A stretch of 64,000 nt of DNA from the NCBI RefSeq assembly GCF_022201045.2, contig NC_068564.1:31091001-31155000 (forward strand). Reading direction: 5' to 3'. Origin of the DNA: Citrus sinensis (lineage: Eukaryota > Streptophyta > Magnoliopsida > Sapindales > Rutaceae). Below, in pieces: positions 20,713 to 31,901 of this stretch. The notes beneath the pieces are model-generated. The model had not been told where the DNA came from and did no database searches. It saw only the letters and a list, made by a program, of their open reading frames with translations. The translations under genes were made by a program, and so were the position numbers. Position 1 is the stretch's first letter, and each line of letters opens with the position of its first letter.

Positions 20713-21822
20713 ATGATGAGAATCGCAATTGTCGTCGTCCTGCTTGCGTCTGTGCTCTCTCCATTATGTGCAAAAAATGGCCTCGCCGTGGACGTTCCTT
20801 TAGCCACTGAAGCACCATCAGCCTCACCACAAGCACCCTTCTATGCCCCTGAGGAGGCGCCGTTGCCGCCGGCCTTTCAAGCCCCATTTGCGGCACCCTC
20901 ACCCTCACAAGCACCATCCCAAAGTCCTGGACTACCTGACGAGCCCCCATCACCCTCACAAGCACCGTCCCAAAGTCTCGGAGAAGCTCCATCCCAAAAT
21001 CCTAGACCATGTTCATGTTATGAGCCCTTGTCACCCTTGCAAGCTCCATCCCAAAGTCCTGGACTATCTTACGAGCCCTTGTCACCCTCACAAGCCCCAT
21101 CTCAAAGTCCTGGACTATCTTACGAGCCTGTATCACCTTCACAAGCACCATCCCAGAGTCCCGGACTATCCTACGGGCCCCCCTCACCCTCACAAGCTCC
21201 ATCCCAAAGTCCTGGACTATCTTACGAGCCTCTATCACCTTCACAAGCACCATCCCAGAGTCCTGGACTATCCTACGAGCCCCCCTCACCCTCACAAGCT
21301 CCATCCCAAAGTCCTGAACTATCCTACGAGCCCTCGTCGCCCTCACAAGCTCCATCCCAAAGTCCCGGACTATCCTATGAACCCCCATCAGCCTCGCAAG
21401 CACCATCTCCAAGTCCTGGACTATCCTATGAGTCCCTATCGCCCTCGCAAGCACCATCCCAAAATCCTGGGCTACCTTCCAAGCCCCCGTCACCCTCACT
21501 AGCACCACCACCACCCAAAAAGAAGAGTCCCCCGAAATCAATCCCTCCATACATGCCGTGGGGGCCACTGCCAGGACACAGAATCCACCCAAGGTTGCCG
21601 CCGTTGAGAGAGGACATATACCAGTGCTGGAAAACATTGTGCCCCATTCCATACTGTGTGGACAGGACCTATTGGTCATTTTACGCTGGTAAAATTGATG
21701 TGGGAAGCTTCTGTTGCAAGGCCTTCGAAAGAACAAATGATACTTGCTTTCGCAAGATGTTTCTTGCCTTCCCTAATCCTCGTTTAAAGGATGCCCTTTT
21801 AACATATTGTTCTAAGCATTAG
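20713..21822 (+). CDS. P2, secreted Pro/Ser-repeat protein with C-terminal ECA1/prolamin-like domain
   Basis: A single-exon gene for 369 residues. The signal peptide spans about residues 1-27 (MMRIAIVVVLLASVLSPLCA). About eleven tandem copies of a 17-residue repeat (SPSQAPSQSPGLSYEPL type) span about residues 61-265, encoded by a 51-bp minisatellite. A PPPPKKKSPPKS hinge follows. The C-terminal 70 residues carry the prolamin-like cysteines (QCW..., YC, FCC, DTC, TYC) with spacings 10, 19, 1, 10, 21, plus one extra Cys (KTLC). The repeat contains many AP/SP dipeptides, typical arabinogalactan glycosylation sites, so a cell-wall or extracellular-matrix glycoprotein is likely. Its partner and tissue are unknown. 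It lies in the same orientation as psi-P1 and P3. Confidence 0.85.
   Translation: MMRIAIVVVLLASVLSPLCAKNGLAVDVPLATEAPSASPQAPFYAPEEAPLPPAFQAPFAAPSPSQAPSQSPGLPDEPPSPSQAPSQSLGEAPSQNPRPCSCYEPLSPLQAPSQSPGLSYEPLSPSQAPSQSPGLSYEPVSPSQAPSQSPGLSYGPPSPSQAPSQSPGLSYEPLSPSQAPSQSPGLSYEPPSPSQAPSQSPELSYEPSSPSQAPSQSPGLSYEPPSASQAPSPSPGLSYESLSPSQAPSQNPGLPSKPPSPSLAPPPPKKKSPPKSIPPYMPWGPLPGHRIHPRLPPLREDIYQCWKTLCPIPYCVDRTYWSFYAGKIDVGSFCCKAFERTNDTCFRKMFLAFPNPRLKDALLTYCSKH
20896..21500 (+). repeat. 51-bp coding minisatellite in P2
   Basis: About eleven copies of a 51-base unit, each encoding a SPSQAPSQSPGLSYEPx block. One copy near 20958-21030 is disrupted and carries CSCYEPL with two extra cysteines. Homogeneous neighbouring copies suggest recent slippage or unequal exchange. 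Confidence 0.9.
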
Positions 21823-23195
21823 AATTTTTATTTTTATTTTTAATTTCATTTAGGTAGGTTAATTAGGTAGATACCCTTTTGTTTAGGATTTGGTTTTAGC
21901 AGTTAGCAGTTTATTTTGGTAGTAGCAACATTTTTGCTACCTTATTATTGTTTCTACGATAAAATAAAACGTTGGATTATTAGTTGTTTATTGTTTGACT
22001 CTTTTATCATAAATTGGTCGTTACTTTTATAGCGATGCTTTTAGAATAATAATTTTTTTTTGTGTATTAAATCATCTGGTATCCGAAGACTATATTGAGA
22101 CTCGACTATATTGAGACTCGACTAATTCAGATTCGAGCCGGATAAGACTACTAGGGTGGCAAAGCTCTCCCAACAAGTATCTACCGCAGCTATATTCTCA
22201 AGTTTCAAACCGAGAACCTTGATTAAGATAGAACAACTTGATACCAGTTAATCTATGAGCTTGTTGTTTTAGAATAATAATTGGTTTAGAATAATAATAA
22301 TTTTGCAATTTCGTACAAGTAAAAGAACCGCAAGTAATACAATCAGTGATTGGAATCGAAAATGTAGAATAATAATTTCGCACAAGTAAAAGAACCGCAG
22401 GTAAAACAATCAGTAATTGGAATCGAAAATGTCTGAAAAGTTTATAAAGCGAATGTCTAATCATATTGCTAAACAGTAACTAGCACTTGTTTAAAAAGTT
22501 GACTTAATTATAAATAAAATGAAAATAGTTAACTTGATTGTTAACATCAAAATGAAAAAAATTCGTTGGGAACAATCCATCAATACTTAATTTAACGAAT
22601 TTGTCTATAGCTAGGTTAGCTAATATATATATTAATTTTAAAATCTCTCAAAATTCTCTATTATTTTTTCCTTCTCTCTCTCTCTCTCTCTCTCTTTTTT
22701 TTCAATTTAAACCAATATGCTTAGTATTAGAGGAAAATACTTTTCTTATTTTGCATAGGTTCGAATTTGACTTACAAAAGTTGTTAATTAAGATTTTTTT
22801 TATGCTCTTCTGGGAGATATATGCAATATAATTTATATTTACATAAAGCATTTAAGAAGAAATTCTTGATTCTTTTTATACAATAATGGTCAAGGTCTGT
22901 TACTTTGTTATTTCCAATTTTATTAATTAACTTTAACAACACAAGTTTAGTCGAACTTGTCTTCTAGTCCTAGCTAGATAACTACACCAAAGACGATAAA
23001 TTTAACCATGAGTAAGTAATAATCAGCTACAACTTTATTCGGTGATTTTTTTTTGTTTTGTGTATAGCCAATTATTGGGAAAATCAGTATTTGATAATCG
23101 TTATTAAAAAGTCCCTCGCTATCTAAAATATTGTAATGATAGAACTTATGAGATTTTCATCGTCATCACAAACACTCCCATTCCTGAAGAGTACT
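21823..23195. other. Intergenic with a 67-bp tandem duplication
   Basis: No coding ORF. A 67-bp unit is present twice at 22311-22377 and 22378-22436, each containing the phrase AAAAGAACCGCA. A short direct repeat (ACTATATTGAGACTCG twice) occurs at about 22089-22121. A CT microsatellite lies at about 22674-22694. Confidence 0.6.
22311..22436. repeat. 67-bp tandem duplication
   Basis: Two adjacent copies with a few differences, each running from TCG-ACAAGTAAAAGAACCGCA to GGAATCGAAAATGT. No known function. Confidence 0.75.
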
Positions 23196-23205
23196 TCCGT
23201 TTGCC

Positions 23206-23213
23206 TATAAAAA
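23206..23213 (+). promoter_or_regulatory. Putative TATA box of P3
   Basis: TATAAAAA within CCTATAAAAAGGC, 80 bp before the P3 ATG. Confidence 0.6.
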
Positions 23214-23285
23214 GGCACAAAATGAGTTTCATTTCTTCTTAACCTAAAAATATCAAGAGCAAACAAAACAATAGCACTCATCAAA

Positions 23286-24149
23286 ATGAGCAGCTCACTC
23301 TTCTTGCTATTTCTTGTTATGCTCTCCCCGTTATGTCTCGCCAGGGACTTGCCCGACTCTCCATCACCGTCACCGGTACTCGCGGATCAACCGGAGTTCC
23401 CTTCGCCCTCTCAAGCCCCTCAAATGTCCGGATACTCTATTGAGCCACCACCATCATCACCATCTCAAGCTCCACAAGCCCATCATCAAGAACCCAAATA
23501 TCCTTTCGAGCCACCGTCACCATCTCAAGCTCCTCAATCCAATTTAGAACCTGAAAATCCTTTGGAGCCACCGTCACCATCTCAAGCTCCTCAAGCCAAT
23601 TTAGAACCTGAAAATCCTTTTGAGCCACCGTCACCATCTCAAGCTCCTCAAGCTCATTTAGAACCCGGACATCTTTTTGAGCCACCATCACCGTCTCAGG
23701 CTCCATCTCAGGCTCCTCAAGCTCATTTAGAACCCGGATATCTTTTTGAGCCACAGCCATCATCACCCTCACCGGCTCCTCAAATTCCTCAATACCCTAA
23801 AAACAAGCCCCCACCACCATCACCTTCTCATGACCACCATCATCACCGTGGTCATCACCATGGCCATCACCATCATCATAAAGATCAGCCTCCTCGTCAA
23901 ATCCTACCACCAGGACTAGGGTCGACACCTATTTTACAGTGTTGGGCACCGACCCTGAATGTTACTGGCTGTGTTGATGATATTAAAATGGCATATCACG
24001 AAGTCAAATACGACATTGCACCAAAGTGCTGCCACGCCATTAACAAAACAAGCGACGAGTGCCTCTTCAATATGTTGTATTACCGAACCCGCAATCGCTT
24101 CTTTATTCTTTGGCTTAGAGAACATTGCTCTCATCTAGATTCAGTTTAG
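23286..24149 (+). CDS. P3, secreted Pro-rich, His-rich protein with C-terminal ECA1/prolamin-like domain
   Basis: A single-exon gene for 287 residues. The signal peptide spans about residues 1-19 (MSSSLFLLFLVMLSPLCLA). Residues 24-175 hold about five repeats built on EPPSPSQAPQA-LEP. Then comes a striking histidine-rich linker (about residues 180-202, more than half His), and then the prolamin-like domain with cysteines spaced 10, 19, 1, 10, 22 (QCW, GCV, KCCH, ECL, EHC). AP/SP-rich repeats suggest arabinogalactan-type glycosylation. The His cluster could bind metal ions, but that is inference. The domain order is the same as in P2, so P2 and P3 form a subfamily distinct from A and B. Function is unknown. 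Confidence 0.84.
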   Translation: MSSSLFLLFLVMLSPLCLARDLPDSPSPSPVLADQPEFPSPSQAPQMSGYSIEPPPSSPSQAPQAHHQEPKYPFEPPSPSQAPQSNLEPENPLEPPSPSQAPQANLEPENPFEPPSPSQAPQAHLEPGHLFEPPSPSQAPSQAPQAHLEPGYLFEPQPSSPSPAPQIPQYPKNKPPPPSPSHDHHHHRGHHHGHHHHHKDQPPRQILPPGLGSTPILQCWAPTLNVTGCVDDIKMAYHEVKYDIAPKCCHAINKTSDECLFNMLYYRTRNRFFILWLREHCSHLDSV

Positions 24150-25826
24150 TGCCGTTAGGGTTTTATCTTATTTTGGTTGTTTTTGGTTAGGTTAGGTTGT
24201 CTCAAGTGGAGATTGACAATTATTATATATGAATTTTCTAATTTAGATTAGTTCTATTTTGTTTATGATATTGTGGCTACGTCGTCCCATCCTTCCAGAA
24301 TTTCATCTACAAAAAGCTGCATGCAGCTCTGATACAAAAATGTAACATTTCCTTTTCAATAATAAAAGTTATCAATTACTGATCAAATTTGTTCGAGAAA
24401 ATATAAAATTATATAATCGATGAAACAAGTTCATGATAATGTATGTTGATCACCGATCTAAGTTTAGTATCAGCATATAGTTCTTTGTTTAAAATATTTT
24501 CGGGCACTTGATCAATGTCATTTTTCCTATATGTTTTAATTAATCTACATATTTCATAATAGAATGAACTAAAATAACATAGAAATACAATTATAGCACA
24601 CGTAAAAGAAGAGTTCTTTTTTAAATGCTTTAATGAATTTTAAAAGGGTTATCATCACCTATGGCATAAAGTTTTACGAATCATCGTATCCACCAAGTTT
24701 TGAAAACTATCTTGCACGAACCCCCTTTGCCTCATCTAAAATCTTAATTAAAAGACAAATGAAATGGTGTAATCACATTATTGAATGCAGAAACAGATAT
24801 CACAAAGACAAATTAAATAAAGATTAGACATAATTTTGGGGTAATATTTTACCAATATTTAGGTTAGAGTTTTTACTTTATCAACACGTGTGTGTGTATT
24901 TTTAAAATGTTTGATTCAAAGGTAAAAAGATGTGTATTTAGACATACTAAAGTAATCGAAAATTAATGTAATCATTTACGTGGGGATTTATAAAATTGAG
25001 AGATGTAATAATGCGTAATCAATAAGCATCTCACACTTTATGAGACTTGATATAGCTAGATGATTTGACCTAAAATTTTCTCAATTTATTTTTTGTTTTA
25101 GCAATGATGTAATTATGCCCCGGTTGGCAAAACATTAGCAGCATTTTTGTTATTTTGTTGTTAAACCCACTAAATTATTGAAAATTTGTTTTGAAAAACA
25201 AACAACAATTCACAGAACAACATTATTGTTATTTCTAAACTAGACGGTGCATCGAAACTCATGTCCTCCCTAGCATAGCCCCCATTGCATGACTGGATCA
25301 TTTCTAAAATACAAATTTCAAAAAATTCCAAAGGCATCCTAACGACAACTATAGAAAAAACAATCAAATTGCAATAATTTAATTTTTTTTGAAGATAGTA
25401 AATAAAGTATAAATAAAAACTTAATTACGGATATTCGTAGGCAAATTGATTGGCCCTCTCTGTCTCTCTGTCTCTCTCTCACAAAGTCTCATCTCTCTCT
25501 CACAGTCAACGCAAAACAACACAACGCGGACGGCCAAAGCCAAGCAAAACGACTCAACATCAACGACCCCCGTTACCATTTTGAATCCCCCGTCTCCTCC
25601 TCCTTCAAAAAACCCTAACTTTTTTTCAATTCTCAATAAAGTCAACCCATACCACAGCTTGAATTTAATAAAAAAAATCGAATCTTTACGATCTGGTTCT
25701 GTTATGTTGTATAATTAATAGACACCCAAATGCCGTAACAGCACTAGCGGCACGCACAGGGGGAGTTTTTGCATTGGGGATTTTGATTGATCTTTCTGAT
25801 TTGAATAAATAAAGATAAAAGTCGAA
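24150..25826. other. Intergenic and 5' leader of the S-acyltransferase gene
   Basis: No gene is recognised from 24150 to 25440. From about 25450 the composition changes to CT-rich leader sequence (TCTCTCTGTCTCTCT), which is probably promoter/5' UTR of the following gene. Confidence 0.5.
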
Positions 25827-28800
25827 ATGTCTTCGGAGATCGAGGTGGTCGAAGAGGTTGGCCAGTCATCGCAGAATCATCATAACCACGATCAATCATC
25901 CCCGTCAAACGGTGTCGTTGTGGACGAGGAGAGCCTGAGGAACGACGTGTATACGGCGGCTGCGTATGGGGATTTGGAGAAGTTACAGAGGTTGGTCGAG
26001 TGCGAAGGATGCTCCGTTTCCGAGCCCGATGGGCTTGGCTACTACGCCCTGCAGTGGGCCGCGCTTAACAATCGGACCGCTGCTGCTCAATACATTATCG
26101 AGGTTCATTTTTATTTATTTATTTTAAATTGGTTGTGATGATGTGTTTTATTGCTTTGACTTGATATTATGGAATTTGCAAAGAGTTGATTTTTAAGTTA
26201 AGGGGTTGTGTTAAATGGCCAGCATGGTGGAGATGTAAATGCTGCAGATCATACAGGCCAGACTGCGTTGCATTGGAGTGCGGTACGTGGTGCAATCCAA
26301 GTTGCTGAGCTTTTACTTCGGGAGGGTGCACGGGTTAATGCTGCTGATATGTATGGCTATCAGGTTCGTCTCGATTTTTCCTTTCTACTTATATGGTCTT
26401 TCATATAGATTTTCACCAATAAGTGTTAGAACATTTTATGAATTGGGATTTACATTGTACATAGATGATGGATTTTCTTGGCTATAAAGTAGCTTGCTTA
26501 CTTATAGTAGAGGAGTGAGAGAAAGACCTAAATCTATCTAAAACACGATATAGAAGTAACAAATAGTAATTAAGAATATAATTGAGGTATTTGTTTAAGT
26601 GTATATTGGGGCTGGAGGGGGCAGACTAGCCTAAACTCATCTCACAACCTCCAGGATTAAGGTTTGACCTTTAGTTCCAAAAGCTTAAGCTGACAATGAA
26701 TGTGCTTACACTAATATTCCCATTATGTGCAAGGTTGGATTTAACTTGCCTTGTCATGTGGATAAAACTTAAAAAAATGAACTCTATTTTCAAACTAACT
26801 CGACTTCTCATACTTTAATAAATGTAGCGGGGGATTCTAACACAATACCTCTTGCCCAATTGTTTAACAATCTAACAATGTGAAACAAAGGTTCCATAAG
26901 TGTATCAGTTGGTCTTTCTAGTATTTGTAGCCACACAGACTTGTTGCCATGCATTTTTTTTTTGTCTTCTCACAGATACATCTGAAAATGGTTGCATGAT
27001 TGTTAAAACTGGACACTTGATTGCAGACTACACATGTTGCGGCCCAATATGGTCAGACAGCTTTCCTCTATCACATAGTTTCAAAATGGAATGCTGATCC
27101 TGATGTTCCTGATAATGACGGAAGAAGCCCATTGCATTGGTATATGAGAACTTCCACTACACCTTTACTTAAATTGCTGAAAAAGATTGATCATGGTATA
27201 ATACTGATTGTTCATGATACTTTGGTTGCTAATGGCATATTTAAATTTCTTTTGTCAATTTTGGTTTTATTCTTTTTTTTCCCGTTTTAAACTTTTGTTT
27301 GTTGATCTGAACATATTTTTTGAGCTTAAATTTTGTTAGCAATTCAAATGATAATATTTTGGTTTTATATATATTTCTTTTGGAGAATTTTAGGGCAGCT
27401 TACAAGGGTTTTGCTGATTGTATACGTCTACTTCTATTTCTCGATGCATATAGAGGACGGCAGGACAAAGAAGGTAAGTCGTCTGTTCAGATATAAAATA
27501 TTACCTTCTTGAATTTCATCAGTTCAACTATGTAAAAGAATAAAATATCTTATGAAACATTAACTTTTACATCTCCTCATCAGATTTTGTTGTTCAAAAA
27601 TTTCAGGTTGCACACCTCTTCATTGGGCTGCTATTAGGGGTAATTTAGAGGCATGCACAGTGTTAGTACAGGCTGGCAAGAAGGAGGACTTGATGGTTAC
27701 TGATAATACTGGTCTTACACCGGCGCAACTTGCTTCTGATAAGAATCACAGACAAGTTGCTTTTTTCCTTGTAGGTGTTCCATAACACTTTAAATTGGTT
27801 AGTAATGTTACTTTGAGAAAAAGTATGTTGGTTTTCTCACTCAATGCCTAGATGCATGAATTGAAGTATGTACATTGTTGGCATTGACTGTGAATGCTGT
27901 CAAATGGACCAACTTCTTTTTAGGACAGGTGAAAAGAAACATAGAATCTGATTTAATACATGAACCAAAAGTAGAATTAAAGCACAATTCAACGATGTCC
28001 ATGAATGCATCTCGTTCTCTGGAAAAATGCATGTAGCAAACAAAGTCAGAAGTAAAAATATGTGGAAAGAGTGCATGGTAACTTTCTATTTTGGCTTTGT
28101 TTACCTCTATGTTGATGATCATGTAGAAATGCAATCCATGGAGGTTGCTATTTTCAGATCCCTTTCATTCTCGTTGGACGCTCCCGCCGTTTCTTTCTTT
28201 TTTCATTATGTAGCATTCAAGGATGACTGCACATTTGCATAAACTACCTTCATTCTAGATTTATCAGCAATTTTTGTTAAAGTTTTTTATTTCTTTCTGT
28301 GATTTTGTTTTTCTTTTTAGTCCTTTTCTTCTATTTACCTGAACAATTTTCAATGTGTTGTTGTTGTTGGATTTCTTACACTTGCATTTGGCTTACATTA
28401 CGTAGTACTGGAAGAGCTTTAAAGCTTCTTTGGTTTACGAAAAACTAATGTTGATAAAATTTTTAAGCATTCTATTAAATTGTTTACCTACTTTTACCAT
28501 GGACTTGCATTTCTAAATGTGAAACCAAAAAAAAAAAAAAAAAAAAAATTGGTGAGAAAAACATTCAAAAAGTTAGGCTAAGTAAATATGTAAAAAAGAA
28601 TTATAGGCTGCTTCATAGGCCATCAAAAAAGTCTTAGAAATTACCGAAAGCCACCGAAACAGTGGAAAAATAAAATGGGCAAAACTAGTTGCTTATTAGC
28701 TTGATGTAACCTGAAAATATGACTTTATGTTAGCATATTCCTAACTCCAATTAATGCCTAATTCAGGCAATATTTTTGATTTTTTCTTTTTTCTGAGCTG

Positions 28801-31800
28801 CTGTACGTATGTTAAAGTGTATCTCCTTGTAAATTTGATTTGCAGGGAAATGCTAGAAGGTTGCTTGACAAACGATGTGATGGGAATAGTCCCATTGGAA
28901 AAATTTCTAAACTAGGGCTTGCACCTGCACTTTGGTGTGTGATTTTGCTGATGCTTGTCACCTATGTGCATTCTGTAATCATGGGTATCTGCTCTGAGCT
29001 TTTTGGCAAAAGATTTACTCCACTCCCTTTTCTGGATGATACTAACTGTCTTCTTTTTATTGTTAAACTTGGCTGCAGCATCAAACCTGCCAAAGTTAAC
29101 TGCTGGCTTTGGCCTTCTTGCATGGTCAGGTGTTTTCCTAGCAACTGGCGGACTAGTTTTGTTCTATAGGTGTAGCAGGTATGTTATATATAGAACTTTT
29201 TTTTTTGAGGTGAAAAAGTCTTGGCCGATTGAATTATTCATTTGTTTCCATTTTTCCTGGTTAGAGTTTATGAATAACTGGGTTGCAGCACCTTGTTTTA
29301 TGAAATTGATGGGTGTACTCTTTAGTCTTTACTATTGGGATATGTATCTATTCTGATTTTTGTATGGCCCTAAGATAACAACATTTGCTCAAATCTCTGT
29401 TATGCATGTTTCAGAATTTAAAATGATGTGTCATTCCTTAACATTTATTTTGTTATTATCTTGTGGCCCCATGATATCAAGAATGCTTGAATCTCTTCTA
29501 TGTATTTTTCGGAACTTAAAATTCTCTTTCCTTTCTTATATATTTTCTTATTTTATTTTATTTTATTTAATTTTTGCAGAAAGGATCCAGGTTATATCAG
29601 AATGAATGTGCATGATCCACAAAATATGAAAGATGATGTGGGTTTTATTCTTTTCAATCAAATTCAGTTTCTTCCATTTTATTGTGTTATTAATATTTCT
29701 TATGATTTCTGATTATTTGTAAATATGGTGTATATTTTAATAGGAGCCTTTGCTGAAGATTGAGATGAATAATCCTGCATTGCTGGCTGGCAATTGGTCT
29801 CAGCTCTGTGCGACATGCAAGGTGCTAATTTCTTTTAAGTTGGTTGCCAATGTGTGAAATGTCTAATATTAGGTTTTTGACTATTTCATTATCTGACTTT
29901 TTATTGTCATCAGATTGTCAGACCACTTCGTGCAAAGCACTGTTCCACTTGTGATCGTTGTGTTGAACAATTTGACCACCATTGTCCTTGGGTATCCAAT
30001 TGCATTGGCAAGGTGATTTGACATTGAATCTTGGCTTAAACTGTTGCATGTTCGATGTCTCTTTTTACTTAAGAAGTTAATTAAAGATGAAATATTTGGA
30101 AAATGAGGGCCGCGTGAGAACTTTCATGAAAAATGGAATTCACTTGATCGTGCAAGCCATGTCTGTGTTAGGCTATGTTTAGGATTGTGGTGTCTTGGCA
30201 TTGAAGCCAAAACTGCTGTGAAATGGAAGATACTGCTGTTAAGTAAGAGTTGATGGGTGTTTGGTAAATGTGGCATTAAACTTGATGAATTTTGTTATTT
30301 ATAAAATAATTAGTATAATTTTAATATTTTATATTGCATAGTTGTAAGATCAGCGTAGCTTCCAAAACAAAGTTGGGAAGTATTTATCAAACAGAACAGC
30401 TTAGCTTTGGAAGCACATCTGCTAACAGCAATGCCAGAATGAGCCTTAGTATTCATGTTTCTGCAACACTTCCTTGTCTGTTTGGAAAATTTGTTGAATG
30501 GTTTAAGGATGATATAACTGGTGGATGGTTACAACTAGTTTTTTAGGTCGGCTTATTATGACTTGCGACTGACCACAGAGGTAGATTATTATTCTCTATT
30601 TGTTTGCATGATGTAACTTCAATTCTTGTGACCTTGTTGTAACTTCAATTGTGCTCATGCTGTTGTCTGCCTCTTATTTTGTTTAATTTGGTATATTGTT
30701 TATTTGTAATGCAGAAAAACAAGTGGGATTTCTTTCTGTTTCTTGTTTTAGAAGTTTCAGCAATGTTGGTAACTGGTGCAGTTACCGTCATAAGTACGCA
30801 TCTATTAGTTTTGAGTTCAAGATAATTCTTGGAGTAGTTTTGGCCTTATTTTTTTGTCTTTATTTTCTTAGAAACTATGTTTTGCTGCATGCAGGAGTTT
30901 TTACTGATCCAGTGGCTCCTTCCTCTTTTGGAGCATGGATGAGTTATGCTAGTACTCATCATATTGGTGCTTTATCATTCCTAATTGCGGATTTTTCCCT
31001 CTTCTTTGGCGTGGCTGTTTTGACAGCTGTTCAAGCTTCTCAGGTATGCCTGTAGTATCTTCTATTTGTTGTAGCTTTAATAACATATATGTCTGTGTTT
31101 CCACATGGGCTACTGTGAGTGCTAGTTTTAGTTGGGACCTGGTATCACTGAAGTGGTGTTTGACTGTTACGAGTAGTTATCGTATGATTCACCTAATTGC
31201 TGAATTCCCTTTCAGTTCTTACTATTTCCCCAAATTTGGTTTCTCAAGAAAATGTTTGCATGTATGATTTTGGAAAAAATCATAACAAACCATGATTTTG
31301 AGGGGGATGCAGTTTCTGTGCCTTGAATTATTATTTTGAATTGTTGATCTTCAAATCAAATGATTTTTAATATTTAGGTTCATTTTTGTGGCTCAATATT
31401 TTTTTTTTCTTGGTCTTTGCAAATGTAGATGCCTACTTACCTAGTACTGAACCCCATTACTTCTTGCAACAGATATCTCGCAATATAACAACTAATGAAA
31501 TGGCAAATGCACTACGATACAACTACCTAAGGGGTGCCGGTGGTCGCTTTAGAAATCCTTATGATCATGGGTGCAAGAGGAACTGCTCTGATTTCTTAAT
31601 CAATGGCTTCAATGAAGATGTGGAGTGCGTTGAAGATTCAGCTGGTACTGAGGGGATTGGAATGATGCATATGTCAAGGAATTCAAATTTGCAAAATGGG
31701 GATGGTCATATACATCACGCCAATGGCAATGGCCATGTCGCTATCAATGTGAATTCAAACAACACAAACTCACATCATGGTCATCTCCATTCTTCTCATT

Positions 31801-31901
31801 GCAACCACAGTAACCATGGGAAATCCAAAACTGATAGCGTTCCACTAGGTTTGGGTCTTGGTCTTGGGCGCAGTTCTGCACGTTCTGTTGTGGCTTCATG
31901 A
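25827..31901 (+). CDS. PAT24: Ankyrin-repeat DHHC protein S-acyltransferase (TIP1/PAT24-like)
   Basis: Thirteen coding exons, frame-checked: 25827-26102, 26223-26363, 27027-27139, 27394-27473, 27607-27770, 28846-28984, 29079-29178, 29580-29637, 29744-29821, 29914-30012, 30715-30793, 30895-31043 and 31473-31901. They give 634 residues. Ankyrin repeats fill about residues 38-258 (for example [16 protein letters not shown] and [13 protein letters not shown]). Two membrane segments lie at about 284-304 and 313-334. The cysteine-rich domain with catalytic DHHC is at 404-407. Two more membrane segments follow, and the tail is His/Asn-rich and ends in a Gly-Leu repeat. The enzyme palmitoylates membrane proteins at the Golgi/endosome. 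In Arabidopsis, TIP1 is needed for root-hair and pollen-tube growth. All introns are GT-AG. Confidence 0.93.

Noticed and set aside
20843-21502. A 219-codon open frame overlapping P2 in another frame
   Set aside because: His/Pro-rich repeats are the frame-shifted reading of the same minisatellite. P2 in frame 20713 has the signal peptide and cysteine domain.
21002-21736. A 244-codon open frame on the minus strand
   Set aside because: It is the antisense shadow of the P2 minisatellite. The repeated VQDFGMELVR pattern follows from the 51-bp repeat, and it lacks any start context or family feature.
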